A DNA stretch of 64,000 bases from Dyella sp. BiH032 (GTDB taxonomy: Bacteria; Pseudomonadota; Gammaproteobacteria; Xanthomonadales; Rhodanobacteraceae): the NCBI RefSeq assembly GCF_031954525.1, contig NZ_CP134867.1, positions 868,001 to 932,000 of the forward strand. The letters run 5' to 3'. A program made the position numbers and the translations under genes. Position 1 is the stretch's first letter. The number at the start of each line of letters is the position of its first letter. This document shows positions 17,995 to 27,230 of the stretch, piece after piece. The notes beneath the pieces are model-generated. The model searched no databases. It was not told where the DNA came from and worked only from the letters and a program-made list of their open reading frames with translations.

Positions 17995-19189
17995 TACCCC
18001 CCACAAGCCCAACCCGGTTTCGCCGCGCAGCCTTCGCCGCGCGGGCATCGTCGCCGCCATCGTCGTGATTGGCGTAGTGGTCGCCGGCGTCGCTACGCGC
18101 GCCAACGATGCGCACAAGCTCAAGGACTGGACTGACGAGCAGGCCGTACCCACCGTCAGCGTGGTGCCGGTCGAGCGCAGCGAGAAAGGCTCCTCGCTGG
18201 AACTGCCGGGCCGCCTCGAAGCCTATGCGCGCGCGCCGATCTACGCGCGCGTCAGCGGCTATCTGAAGTCCTGGAAGGTCGACATCGGCGCGCCGGTGAA
18301 GGCCGGCCAATTGCTTGCCGAGATCGAGACGCCGGATCTCGACCAGCAATTGCTGCAGGCCAAGGCCGATCTGGCCAGCGCCGAAGCGAACGCCGCACTG
18401 GCCGCCACCACGGCCAAGCGCTGGCAGGCGATGCTGGGCTCCGATTCCGTGTCGCGCCAGGAGGTCGACGAAAAGACCGGCGACTTCACCGCCAAGCAGG
18501 CCATCGCCAAGGCGGCCAAGGCGAACGTCGATCGCATCGAGGCATTGAAGGGCTTCACCCGCATCGTCGCGCCGTTCGACGGCATGGTGACGGCACGCGA
18601 CACCGACGTCGGCGCGCTGATCAACGCCGGCAGCGGCAGCGGGCCGGAGCTGTTCGTGGTGTCGGACGTGCGCAAGCTGCGCGTCTACGTGCGCGTGCCG
18701 CAGAACTACGCGCCGGCGATCAAGCCCGGCGCGATCGCCAATCTCAGCGTGCCGGAGTATCCGGGACGCGTCTTCCAGGCGCGGGTCGAAGCCTCGGCGG
18801 GCGCCGTGGCGGCCGAATCCGGCACGACCCTGATCCAGCTCGCGGTGGACAACGCCGACGGCAAGCTGATGCCCGGCAGCTTCGCCAGCGTGAAGCTCGA
18901 CCGCCCCGCCGATGCCACCGCACTGCGCGTACCCGCGAGCGCGCTCATCTTCGACGACCAGGGCCTGCGCGTGGCCACGCTCGGCCCGGACGGGAAGGTG
19001 GCCTTCAAGAAGGTCACCATCTTGCGCGACTACGGCAAGACGGTGGAGATCGGCTCCGGCCTCGCCGATGGCGACCGGGTCATCGAGAGCCCGCCGGACG
19101 GCCTGGTGGACGGCGACCGCGTACGCACGGCGGAGAAGGACACCGAACTGGCCAAGGCCCAGGGGCGCAGCAATGCAAAGAAGGCCTGA
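17984..19189 (+). CDS. RND efflux periplasmic adaptor (membrane fusion protein)
   Basis: 401-residue adaptor joining the inner-membrane pump to the outer-membrane channel. One N-terminal membrane anchor (GIVAAIVVIGVVVAGVA) has no lipobox. Then come a lipoyl half (PGRLEAYARAPIYARVSGYL), a coiled-coil hairpin (DLDQQLLQAKADLASAEANA onward), the second lipoyl half (RIVAPFDGMVTAR), beta-barrel and membrane-proximal domains. The ATG at 17984 was chosen because GGAGA lies nine bases upstream and the protein then begins properly. It overlaps the pump stop by 11 bases and the outer-membrane gene by 17. Confidence 0.92.
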   Translation: MSPDTPHKPNPVSPRSLRRAGIVAAIVVIGVVVAGVATRANDAHKLKDWTDEQAVPTVSVVPVERSEKGSSLELPGRLEAYARAPIYARVSGYLKSWKVDIGAPVKAGQLLAEIETPDLDQQLLQAKADLASAEANAALAATTAKRWQAMLGSDSVSRQEVDEKTGDFTAKQAIAKAAKANVDRIEALKGFTRIVAPFDGMVTARDTDVGALINAGSGSGPELFVVSDVRKLRVYVRVPQNYAPAIKPGAIANLSVPEYPGRVFQARVEASAGAVAAESGTTLIQLAVDNADGKLMPGSFASVKLDRPADATALRVPASALIFDDQGLRVATLGPDGKVAFKKVTILRDYGKTVEIGSGLADGDRVIESPPDGLVDGDRVRTAEKDTELAKAQGRSNAKKA

Positions 19190-20645
19190 GCGCGTCCTCG
19201 CCCTGGCCCTGGCGGCGGGGCTGGCCGGGTGTTCGCTGGCGCCGGCCTACAAGGCGCCCGAGGTGCCGGTGGCGGAGCAGTACCAGGAGCACGGCGAGGC
19301 CTACGGCAAGAGCTGGGTGGCCGCCGAGCCCTCCGACCAGCTTTCGCGCGACGGCTGGTGGAAGCTGTATGGCGACGACCGGCTCGATCAGCTGCAGCAG
19401 CGCCTGCTCAAGAACAACGCCGATCTCGCCGCGGCGCTGGCGCATTACCAGCAGGCGCAAGCCTTCAGCCAGCAGGCGCGGGCCGGCCTGTTCCCCCAGG
19501 TGGGCGTCAACGCAAATGCGCAGCGCGATCGCCAGTCGGACACGAGGCCGCTGCGCGGCGCGACCTCGCCGGCGAACTACGACAGCTACACGCTGGGAGC
19601 GGAAATCGACTACGAAGTCGATCTATGGGGCCGCGTGCGCAACACCGTCGAGGCGGGCAAGGACGACGCGCTCGCCGCCGCGGCCGATCTCGCCTCTGCA
19701 CGTTTGAGCCTGCAAGCCCAGTTGGCCGACAACTACATCGTGCTGCGCGGGTTGGATCAGCAGATCCAGCTGTTGAAGGAAAGCATTGACGCGTACCAGA
19801 AGGCGCTGGAGCTGACGCAGACGCGGCACGCCGGCGGCATCGCCTCGGGCCTGGATGTCGCGCGCGCGCAGACCCAGCTTTCCTCGGCCAAGTCGCAGTG
19901 GTCGCAGACCCAGGCGCAACGTGCGTTGATCGAACACGCCATCGCGTCGCTGGTCGGCGAATCGGCGTCGAACTTCAGCGTCGTGCCCGACACGGGAGCG
20001 CTACCCCTGCCGACCGTGCCGGTAAGCTTGCCCTCGACCCTGCTGCAGCGGCGCCCTGACGTGGCAGCGGCCGAGCGTCGCGTCGCAGCTGCCAACGCGC
20101 GCATCGGCATCGCTCGCGCGGCCTATTTCCCCTCGCTGGGCCTGAGCGCGCAGGGTGGCTACCAGAGCGACCGCTACGGCGGCCTGTTCACCGCGCCGAA
20201 CCGTTTCTGGGCGATCGGCCCCACCGCACTGCTCACGCTGTTCGATGCCGGCCGACGCAAGGCCGGCGTCGAAGCCGCCAAGGCCGCCACCGAGGAAGCT
20301 GGCGCGCGCTACCGCGGCGTCGTGCTCAACGCGTTCCAGCAGGTGGAGGACAACCTCGCCCAGCTCGATCACTATGGCGCGGCGCGCGGCGACCAGAAGG
20401 ATGCCGCCGACGCGGCGAAGCGTTCGCTGGACATCGCCATGGACCGCTACCGCCAGGGTGCGGTGGGTTATCTCGATGTGGTGCAGGCACAGACCGCGTC
20501 ACTGGACGCACAGCGCAGCCTGCTCGACCTGGATACGCGGCAACTGCGCGCAAGTGTGCAACTGGTGCGTGCGCTAGGTGGCGGCTGGTCGATCGATCAG
20601 CTCGCCAGCGAAGGCGGCAAACCCGCGACATCGCCGGCGCGCTGA
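19173..20645 (+). CDS. RND efflux outer-membrane lipoprotein (NodT/OprM family)
   Basis: TolC-like outer-membrane channel of 490 residues. The signal peptide ends with lipobox LAGC, so it should be acylated. It has two outer-membrane-efflux repeats (for example LDVARAQTQLSSAKSQWSQT and LDVVQAQTASLDAQRSLLDL) and the conserved RRPDVAAAERRVAAANARIG, typical of NodT proteins. The ATG at 19173 lies inside the end of the adaptor gene (17-base overlap). It completes the tripartite pump whose gene order is pump-adaptor-channel. Confidence 0.92.
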   Translation: MQRRPERVLALALAAGLAGCSLAPAYKAPEVPVAEQYQEHGEAYGKSWVAAEPSDQLSRDGWWKLYGDDRLDQLQQRLLKNNADLAAALAHYQQAQAFSQQARAGLFPQVGVNANAQRDRQSDTRPLRGATSPANYDSYTLGAEIDYEVDLWGRVRNTVEAGKDDALAAAADLASARLSLQAQLADNYIVLRGLDQQIQLLKESIDAYQKALELTQTRHAGGIASGLDVARAQTQLSSAKSQWSQTQAQRALIEHAIASLVGESASNFSVVPDTGALPLPTVPVSLPSTLLQRRPDVAAAERRVAAANARIGIARAAYFPSLGLSAQGGYQSDRYGGLFTAPNRFWAIGPTALLTLFDAGRRKAGVEAAKAATEEAGARYRGVVLNAFQQVEDNLAQLDHYGAARGDQKDAADAAKRSLDIAMDRYRQGAVGYLDVVQAQTASLDAQRSLLDLDTRQLRASVQLVRALGGGWSIDQLASEGGKPATSPAR

Positions 20646-20655
20646 GCACAAAGAT

Positions 20656-20690
20656 TCAGCGGCGCCGCGGTTCGGCCGCCGCTGACTTTA
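20656..20690 (+). terminator. Probable terminator of the efflux operon
   Basis: TCAGCGGCG (20656-20664) pairs with CGCCGCTGA (20677-20685) around a 12-base loop, followed by CTTTATCT. The U-tract is modest. Confidence 0.5.
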
Positions 20691-20819
20691 TCTCTGCGGA
20701 ATACCTGTCATTCGCTGCCGCAGCCTAGCGTCGCCGCGTTGTCGACGACGCACACGTCGCGCCGCTCGCTCGCGGGGATGACGTCCTGCTGCTTCGGCAG
20801 GATCGTGTCGAGAACGCAA

Positions 20820-20841
20820 GGCCGGGCCTTGCGGCCCGGCC
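20820..20841 (-). terminator. Probable terminator of tal
   Basis: A perfect 9-bp stem, GGCCGGGCC (20820-20828) with GGCCCGGCC (20833-20841), four-base loop. On the minus strand it is followed by TTGCGTTCT, a weak U-tract. Confidence 0.6.
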
Positions 20842-20848
20842 TCAGCGG

Positions 20849-21802
20849 TCACAGCTTCTTGGCGAGCATCGCTTCTAGCTTGCGCTGATCGGCGGCGAAC
20901 TTGCGGATGCCGTCGGCCAGCTTCTCGGTCGCCATGGCGTCTTCGTTGTGGCCCCAGCGGAAGGCGGCCTCGCTGATCGGCGCCGGGCGCGCCTGGCGCT
21001 CGCCGCCGTCTTGCAGCGCGCGCGGCAGCGCATCGGCGGTCGCTTCCAGCTTCTCCAGCAGGTCGGGGCTGATGGTCAGGCGATCGCAGCCGGCAAGGGC
21101 CTGGATCTGCCCGATGTTGCGGAAGCTGGCGCCCATCACCACGGTGTCGAAGCCGTGCTGCTTGTACCAGCCGTAGATGCGGCGCACCGACTGCACGCCC
21201 GGATCTTCCTCCGGTGCGTAGCTCTTGGTGCCGGTGCTGGCGACGTACCAGTCCATGATGCGGCCGACGAACGGCGAGATCAGATAGACGCCCGCTTCGG
21301 CGCAGGCCACCGCCTGTTCGAACGAGAACAGCAACGTGAGGTTGCACTGGATGCCGCGGCGCTCCAGCGTCGCGGCGGCGCGGATGCCTTCCCAGGTGGA
21401 GGCGATCTTGATCAGGATGCGGTCGCGCTTCACGCCGGCCGCCTCGTACAGGCCGATCAGGCGCTCGGCCTTTGCGATGGTGGCGTCCGTGTCGAAGGAC
21501 AGGCGCGCATCCACTTCGGTGGACACGCGGCCGGGCACCAGCTCGGCGATCTTCCGGCCCGCGGCCACGGCGAGGTAGTCGCTGGCATCGACCAGCTGGC
21601 GTTCGCTCGATGCGCTCTGGCCCTTGGCCCACTGCACGGCTTCGTCGATCAGCGGCGCGTAGGCCGGCAGCTCGGTGGCCTTCAGCAGCAGGGAGGGATT
21701 GGTGGTGGCGTCCACCGGGCGGTAACGGGCGATGGCCTCGATGTCGCCGGTATCGGCGACCACGGTGGTGTACTGGCGCAGCTGTTCGAGTTGGTTGGAC
21801 AC
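20849..21802 (-). CDS. tal: Transaldolase (TalB type)
   Basis: Transfers a dihydroxyacetone unit between sugar phosphates in the non-oxidative pentose phosphate pathway. The 317-residue protein matches class I transaldolase: VADTGD with Asp17, [10 protein letters not shown], the Schiff-base lysine Lys132 in [11 protein letters not shown], and [12 protein letters not shown]. Length equals that of E. coli TalB. The start is GTG at 21800-21802 with only a weak ribosome-binding site. It is downstream of ndh on the same strand after a 61-base gap. Confidence 0.96.
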   Translation of the reverse strand: MSNQLEQLRQYTTVVADTGDIEAIARYRPVDATTNPSLLLKATELPAYAPLIDEAVQWAKGQSASSERQLVDASDYLAVAAGRKIAELVPGRVSTEVDARLSFDTDATIAKAERLIGLYEAAGVKRDRILIKIASTWEGIRAAATLERRGIQCNLTLLFSFEQAVACAEAGVYLISPFVGRIMDWYVASTGTKSYAPEEDPGVQSVRRIYGWYKQHGFDTVVMGASFRNIGQIQALAGCDRLTISPDLLEKLEATADALPRALQDGGERQARPAPISEAAFRWGHNEDAMATEKLADGIRKFAADQRKLEAMLAKKL

Positions 21803-21863
21803 GTCGGAATCCGTCGGAGGGAACGGCCTATTGTCGCCGCTCAGCGTCGCCCGGCAAGCGAGA

Positions 21864-23135
21864 TCAGCTTTCGTCAGTGCGGTCCGATCCGGTCACGATC
21901 CGCGCGTGCCGCTGGTAGGTCCAGTACGACCAGGCCCAGTCCAGCAGCACCACCAGCCGGTTGCGGAAGCCGATCAGGAAGTACACGTGGGCGACCAGCC
22001 ACACCCACCAGGCGGGGAGGCCGGAGAACTTCAGGCGCCCGAACTGCGCCACCGCGGCCATGCGCCCGATGGTGGCGAGCGCACCGTCGTCGCGGTAGCG
22101 GAACGGCTTGGATGCGCCGTCGCCCCGCAGACGCGCGAGGATGACCTCTCCCACATGGCGCCCCATCTGCTTGGCGGCCGGCGCCACGCCGGGCACGGGC
22201 TGGCCGCCGGGGCGGAACGCGCTGGCCAGGTCGCCGACCACGAATACCTCCGGGTGATCCGGCAGGCTCAGGTCAGGCAGTACCTGCACCCGTCCCGCGC
22301 GATCCACCGGCGCGCCCAGGCGCTTGCCGAGCGGAGAGGCCGCCACGCCGGCGGCCCAGAGCACGGTGCGCGAGGCCAGCGTTTCCTCGCCCAGCCTGAC
22401 GCTGTCCGCGCCGATCGCGGTGACGGCCGTGCCGGTGCGCACCTGCACGCCCAGCTTCTCCAACTGTTTCGCTGCCTTTGCCGAGAGATCCTCGGCGAAT
22501 GCCGGCAGCACGCGCGGCCCGGCTTCGACCAGCAGGATGTTGGCGCGCCGCGGATCGCTGCGGCGGAATTCGCGCGGCAGGGTGTGGCGCGCGATCTCGG
22601 CCAGCGTGCCGGCCAGTTCCACGCCAGTGGCTCCGCCGCCCACGACGACGAAATTGAGCCAGGCCTGCCGCCGCGCCGGGTCGTCCTCGCGCTCGGCGTG
22701 CTCGAACGCCAGCAGCACGCGGCGGCGGATCGTGAACGCATCGTCCAGTGTCTTCAGGCCGGGTGCGTGGCGCGCCCAGTCGTCGTGGCCGAAGTAGGCG
22801 TGGGTCGCGCCGGTAGCTACGACCAGGTAGTCGTACGCGAGCGGCCCCTGCGCGAGCATCACTTGCTTGGCCGCGAGATCGACATCCACCGCCTCGTCGA
22901 GCAGCACGGTAGCGTTGCTCTGCTTGCGCAGGATCTGGCGCAGCGGCGCAGCGATGGACGGTGCCGACAGGCCTGCCGTGGCCACCTGGTACAGCAGCGG
23001 CTGGAAGAGATGGTGGTTGCGTCGGTCGACGAGGGTGACGCGCAGCGAGGGATCGTCGAGCTGGCGGGCGGCGGCCAGGCCGCCGAAGCCGCCGCCGAGA
23101 ATGACGACGTGCGGCCGTGGATCGGGCTGGGACAT
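21864..23135 (-). CDS. ndh: Type II NADH dehydrogenase (FAD-dependent)
   Basis: Single-subunit, non-proton-pumping NADH:quinone oxidoreductase attached to the inner membrane. The 423-residue protein has the FAD-binding [16 protein letters not shown] at its start, [22 protein letters not shown] segment, the NADH-binding [27 protein letters not shown], and a C-terminal amphipathic/aromatic region ([20 protein letters not shown]) typical of NDH-2 membrane attachment. GAGGT lies five bases before the ATG. It shares the strand with priA upstream and tal downstream. Confidence 0.9.
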   Translation of the reverse strand: MSQPDPRPHVVILGGGFGGLAAARQLDDPSLRVTLVDRRNHHLFQPLLYQVATAGLSAPSIAAPLRQILRKQSNATVLLDEAVDVDLAAKQVMLAQGPLAYDYLVVATGATHAYFGHDDWARHAPGLKTLDDAFTIRRRVLLAFEHAEREDDPARRQAWLNFVVVGGGATGVELAGTLAEIARHTLPREFRRSDPRRANILLVEAGPRVLPAFAEDLSAKAAKQLEKLGVQVRTGTAVTAIGADSVRLGEETLASRTVLWAAGVAASPLGKRLGAPVDRAGRVQVLPDLSLPDHPEVFVVGDLASAFRPGGQPVPGVAPAAKQMGRHVGEVILARLRGDGASKPFRYRDDGALATIGRMAAVAQFGRLKFSGLPAWWVWLVAHVYFLIGFRNRLVVLLDWAWSYWTYQRHARIVTGSDRTDES

Positions 23136-23201
23136 CGGGGACCTCGCGAGGAAGAGGGCTCGCGGGAGTCTAAAGGAACGGCCGTTGGCCGAGCGTGTGG
23201 A

Positions 23202-25370
23202 TCAGTAGAGATCCACCGGGTCAACGTCCAGCGACCAGCGCACTTTGCGCGCGGACGGCAACGTCGACAGCGCGCGCGACCACGGCCGCAAGGCGGCGTG
23301 CAACGCGGCGCGGCTGGCTGCTTCGATCAGCAGCTGGCCGCGATGGCGGCCGGCGCGCAGCGGCATCGGCGCGGGCATCGGGCCGGCGATTTGCAATTCG
23401 GGGCGGTCCAGCCCTGCGCGGGCCTCGGCGAGGAACGCATCCACGTAGTCGCGCTGGTGGGCATCGGCACGCAGCAGGACCTGGTGGTGCCATGGCGGTA
23501 GCTGCAAGGCACGGCGTTCGGCCAACAGTTCCTTCGCCGCGGCGCCGTAGCCCTGGGCCAGCAACTGGCGCAACAGCGGATGCTCCGGGTGATGCGTCTG
23601 CAGGATCACCCGCCCCGGTTTGCTTGCGCGGCCGGCGCGGCCGGCGACCTGCACGGTGAGCTGCGCGAGGCGTTCGCTGGCGCGGAAGTCCACGCTGTGC
23701 AGGCCTTCGTCCACGCCGACGATGGCCACCAGCGTGAGCTCGGGCAGGTCGTGCCCCTTGGCCAGCATCTGCGTGCCCACCAGGATCGCCGGACCGCCCG
23801 TGCGCAGGCGATCCAGCAGTTCGTCGAAGGCGTCGCGCCGGCGCGTAGTTTCGCGATCGATGCGTAATACCGGCACGTCGGGAAACAGCGCGGTCAACGC
23901 CTCTTCCAACCGCTCGGTGCCCTGGCCCTGTGGCTTGAGGTCCGCGGCGCCGCAGGAGGGACACTGCTCCGGCACGCGGGCGTGGTAGTCGCAGTGATGG
24001 CAGATCAGTTGGCGCCGGCCCGCATGCAGCGTCAGCGGATGTTCGCAGCGCGGGCATTCGGCATGCCAGCCGCACTGGTGACACAGCAGCACCGGCGCGT
24101 AGCCGCGGCGGTTGCGGAATACCAGCGCCTGCTCGCCGCGCGCGACGGTGTCGCGCACCGCGGCCAGCAGCGTCGGCGACAGTCCGTGCTCCAGGCGTTG
24201 TGCGCGCATATCCACGATCTGTACCTGCGGAGGGCGGATCGCCCCCGGCCGCGCGCGCAGGTGCAGCGCGCGATAGCGGCCGGCCTCCACGTTCGCCAGC
24301 GATTCCAGCGAAGGCGTGGCCGAGCCGAGCAGCACCGGCACGCCCAGCGCGCGGCCGCGCAGCAGCGCCAGGTCGCGCGCGTGGTAGCGGAAGCCTTCCT
24401 GCTGCTTGTAGGCCGTGTCGTGTTCCTCGTCCACCACGATCAGGCCCGCCTGCGGCAGCGGCGTGAATACCGCCGAGCGCGTGCCCAGGATCACCCGTGC
24501 CTCGCCGTCGCGCGCACGCAGCCAGGCGCGCGCGCGATCCCCTTCGGCCAGGTTCGAGTGCAGCACTTCCACCGGCACGCCCAGGCGCTCGCGCACGCGG
24601 CGCACGGTCTGCGGCGCCAGGCCGATCTCCGGCACCAGCAGCAGAGCCTGTTTTCCTTGCGCGACCACGCGTTCGATCAGCGCCAGGTACACCTCGGTCT
24701 TGCCGCTGCCGGTGACGCCATCGAGCAGGAACGGCTGGAACTGTCCGAGCGAGGCGGCGACCGCGTCCACCGCCTGTTCCTGCTCGGCGCTCAGGGGCGG
24801 GGCCGTGGTAATGGGGCGCGGCTCGGCGTTGTCGCGCCGGACGCGTTCGATCAGCGCGGTGGTGGCCAGGCGCCGGCCGGCCTCGCGCCAGGCGGGGAGG
24901 CGTTCGAGCAGTTCGCCGGCGGAGAGCGGGCCGGCCGCCAGCGCTTCCAGCAGAAGGCGGCTGCCGCCTTTGCGACTGCCGGCATCCAGCGCGCTGCGGC
25001 CGGCGACGGTGAGCGCCCAGACTTCCTCGTGGGTATCCGGCAGCGGCTTGTCCTCGCGCAGGGCGAGCGGCAGCGCGTTGGCGTAGGCCTCGCCCGGCGC
25101 GCCTAGCCAGTAATCGGCGGCCCAGGCCAGAGTCTTCATCAGCTCCGCGTCGAGCAGCGGCGCGTCGTCCAGCAGGCGGAGGACCCGTTTCAGCCGCGCG
25201 CCGCCCAGCGCGGATTCGGCTTGCGTCTCCACCACCACGCCCACGGCCTTGCCGCGGCCGAACGGCACCAGTACCCGGCTGCCCGCCTGCGCCTCGCCCG
25301 CCGCGGGCGGCAGGTAGTCGAACAGGGTCGGCAGGGGAACGGGCAGGGCGACGCGAAGGACGGCGGGCAT
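23202..25370 (-). CDS. priA: Primosomal replication restart helicase PriA
   Basis: 3'-5' DNA helicase that reloads the replisome at stalled forks. 722 residues from the ATG at 25368-25370, five bases after GAGG; the open frame extends 54 codons upstream without homology. In order: the 3'-DNA-binding domain (ALPVPLPTLFDYLPP), Walker A in GVTGSGKTEVYL, DEEH box in IVVDEEHDTAYKQQ, an eight-cysteine zinc region (CHQCGWHAECPRC, then CHHCDY and CPSC), and helicase motifs V-VI (VGTQMLAKGHDLP; QVAGRAGRA). Two perfect DnaA boxes lie about 180 bases upstream of its start. Confidence 0.96.
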   Translation of the reverse strand: MPAVLRVALPVPLPTLFDYLPPAAGEAQAGSRVLVPFGRGKAVGVVVETQAESALGGARLKRVLRLLDDAPLLDAELMKTLAWAADYWLGAPGEAYANALPLALREDKPLPDTHEEVWALTVAGRSALDAGSRKGGSRLLLEALAAGPLSAGELLERLPAWREAGRRLATTALIERVRRDNAEPRPITTAPPLSAEQEQAVDAVAASLGQFQPFLLDGVTGSGKTEVYLALIERVVAQGKQALLLVPEIGLAPQTVRRVRERLGVPVEVLHSNLAEGDRARAWLRARDGEARVILGTRSAVFTPLPQAGLIVVDEEHDTAYKQQEGFRYHARDLALLRGRALGVPVLLGSATPSLESLANVEAGRYRALHLRARPGAIRPPQVQIVDMRAQRLEHGLSPTLLAAVRDTVARGEQALVFRNRRGYAPVLLCHQCGWHAECPRCEHPLTLHAGRRQLICHHCDYHARVPEQCPSCGAADLKPQGQGTERLEEALTALFPDVPVLRIDRETTRRRDAFDELLDRLRTGGPAILVGTQMLAKGHDLPELTLVAIVGVDEGLHSVDFRASERLAQLTVQVAGRAGRASKPGRVILQTHHPEHPLLRQLLAQGYGAAAKELLAERRALQLPPWHHQVLLRADAHQRDYVDAFLAEARAGLDRPELQIAGPMPAPMPLRAGRHRGQLLIEAASRAALHAALRPWSRALSTLPSARKVRWSLDVDPVDLY

Positions 25371-25851
25371 GCGAACCTCGTGGCGGGCCAGTGTACCCGG
25401 GTGATCCCAGCCGGCGTGAGATGGCTCGGCGGATGGCCCGAAGGTCGCCCGACCACCCGGTCGCGCCCGTTCCGGCCGGACTTGCAGGCGGATGCTGGTG
25501 CCGGGTCGAGGAGTCCCTGGTAAGTGGCTCAACCAGGGGGAAAATTCCGCTTATCCACAAGAGCTGTGGATAAGTCTGTGGATGTGCCGGGGAAGGAGGC
25601 CCTCCACGCCTGAAAAATCGGACTTCCGGACGTGCTGACGAAGTTTTAGCCAGTCTGTAATGTTCCACCAATTCAAAGGGTTACAAATCGCGCTTGGCCG
25701 GCGTTCATACAATTGACATCGGCCTTGCCGCGGTGTTGACAGTCCCGTGATGCTGTGCAAAACCCTCATTGGCCCGTTTCTGGCAGGGCTCGCAACGCCG
25801 GCCAGTCGCCGGTTCTGCCGTGATGCACCTCACAAAAACACGAGGGGTGAT
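25371..25851. other. 481-base intergenic region upstream of priA
   Basis: Contains the DnaA-box cluster (listed separately), an inverted repeat CCCTGGT/ACCAGGG around 25515-25538, and two plus-strand TTGACA hexamers 23 bases apart (25713-25718, 25736-25741) without a convincing -10. The right half between 25600 and 25750 is less GC-rich than its neighbours. No gene is evident. Confidence 0.5.
25551..25585. promoter_or_regulatory. Inverted pair of perfect DnaA boxes plus a weak third box
   Basis: TTATCCACA at 25551-25559 and its reverse complement TGTGGATAA at 25565-25573 are both exact consensus DnaA boxes, separated by five bases. A degenerate TGTGGATGT follows at 25577-25585 in the orientation of the second box. 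The site may tie priA expression to DnaA or act as a DnaA-binding locus affecting initiation. No dnaA, dnaN, gidA or rpmH is present, so it is not an obvious oriC. Confidence 0.8.
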
Positions 25852-27126
25852 TCAGTGCGCCAGACCCAGCGCCAGGGCCCCCATGACGCAGATTCCAAGC
25901 AGCCACATGTAGCACCAGCCCACCATCACGTACTTGATGACGGTCATCGTCCAGCCCTGGCGGTAGACGCGCTTCTGCATCAGCAGCAGGTACACCAGCG
26001 CCCACAGGGAAAGGGCCGCTTCCAGCCAGCCGAACAGCTGCCCCGCCCAGGCCGCGTGCGGGCCGATCCAGGTCTTCAGCATGGCCAGCGCGGCGCCCAG
26101 CAGCAGCACCAGGAACAGGAAGGCGTGACTGTGCAGCGCCACGATCAGGTGCTCCATGTAGAGCCGGCGCTTGAACAGGTAGAACAGCTTCAGCAGCAGG
26201 GCGAACACCGGCATCAGGACGAACATGGCCTGCGGCAATGCGCCGAAGATGCCAGCCTTGATCCGCTCGACCGCCTGCGCATGCACCTCGGGATCCGCGC
26301 TGTTCAAGCCGTTGAGGTTCTCGCGCAGGTTGCCCAGGGTGTGGTCCAGCCGCGCATTCATGAAGCCCGGTAGCCAGGCGATGCTCACGTGGTCATGGCC
26401 GGTCAGCCACTGTTTGATGGCCTTGTTGTTGCTGTGAGCTTTGTGCTTTTTCGCCGGAGCCGCGCCGGCCGGTGAGGCGGCCGCGCTCGACGCGGGCGCG
26501 GGACTGGAGGCTGCGGCCACGGGTGCAGAGGCCGACGATGCAGGGGCGCTCGCCGCCGCAGCGGGGGGCGACGCGTGCTCCAGTGCCGCGATGCGCGCCG
26601 CGGCCTGCTCGCGCAGCTCGTTCTGGGCCACGGTGATGGACGCTTCGACGCCGGGAACGTTCGAGGTCTGGGTCTTGGCCTGTTCCAGGTCCGCCAGCTG
26701 TTCGTCCAGCGCCTTGCGCACCTGGGCCGGCGTATTGAGGTCGTCGAACGTGTCCTCCTCCACGTGTATGCCGGGCTGGTCGCCCTTCCCGTGGTCGCCG
26801 CCGATGTCGATGGCGATGTGGGTGAAGAAGAAGGCCAGCAGGCAAAGCACGAACATCAGGCGGAACGGCGGCACGTAGCGCTGCCGGCGTCCGGAAAAGT
26901 ATTCCAGGGTGAGGAAGCCCGGCTTGGTCAGCAGCGGCGGCACGGTGTGCAGCACGCGTCCGTCCACGTGGAGGAAGGTCTCCAGTGTGTCCTCGAACAT
27001 GTGGTGCACCGGCTTGAGCACGGTGTGGATGGACTGCCCGCACTCATGACAGAACTCCCCCTGCATGGGCGTGGCGCAGTTGGCGCAGTGCACGCCGTCG
27101 TACGAGACGATCTCTTTCCCTTTCAC
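25852..27126 (-). CDS. DUF3667-family membrane protein with zinc-ribbon N-terminus
   Basis: Unknown function. The 424-residue protein starts with a rubredoxin-like CANC/CHEC pair, then the hallmark of the family, a VHHMFEDTLETFLHVDGRV segment. One membrane helix (FRLMFVLCLLAFFFTHIAI) precedes a long Ala/Pro/Ser-rich, Lys-rich linker. Three or four C-terminal helices end the protein. The GTG at 27126 was chosen for its GGAGG; upstream in-frame codons look non-coding. It is divergent from the MATE gene, with starts about 100 bases apart. Confidence 0.8.
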   Translation of the reverse strand: MKGKEIVSYDGVHCANCATPMQGEFCHECGQSIHTVLKPVHHMFEDTLETFLHVDGRVLHTVPPLLTKPGFLTLEYFSGRRQRYVPPFRLMFVLCLLAFFFTHIAIDIGGDHGKGDQPGIHVEEDTFDDLNTPAQVRKALDEQLADLEQAKTQTSNVPGVEASITVAQNELREQAAARIAALEHASPPAAAASAPASSASAPVAAASSPAPASSAAASPAGAAPAKKHKAHSNNKAIKQWLTGHDHVSIAWLPGFMNARLDHTLGNLRENLNGLNSADPEVHAQAVERIKAGIFGALPQAMFVLMPVFALLLKLFYLFKRRLYMEHLIVALHSHAFLFLVLLLGAALAMLKTWIGPHAAWAGQLFGWLEAALSLWALVYLLLMQKRVYRQGWTMTVIKYVMVGWCYMWLLGICVMGALALGLAH

Positions 27127-27230
27127 GCGACCCCTCCCCTTTGAAGCGGGCGATCTTGGCACAAGCCCGTGACGGCTTCAGCCCCGCCCGGCGGGAGCCT
27201 GTAGAATCGCCGGTCCCTGGAGTTCCGCCT

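Noticed and set aside
20700..20790. Sequence with GTCATT...GATGACG ends between the efflux operon and tal as a REP element
   Set aside because: The halves have diverged and do not form a clear hairpin; at most a decayed palindromic repeat.
25551..25585. DnaA boxes as the chromosomal origin
   Set aside because: No dnaA, dnaN, rpmH or gidA nearby, only two or three boxes, and no clear AT-rich unwinding element, so oriC is unlikely.
25713..25741. Two TTGACA hexamers as promoters
   Set aside because: No acceptable -10 follows at 16-18 bases and there is no plus-strand gene for almost 1.5 kb.
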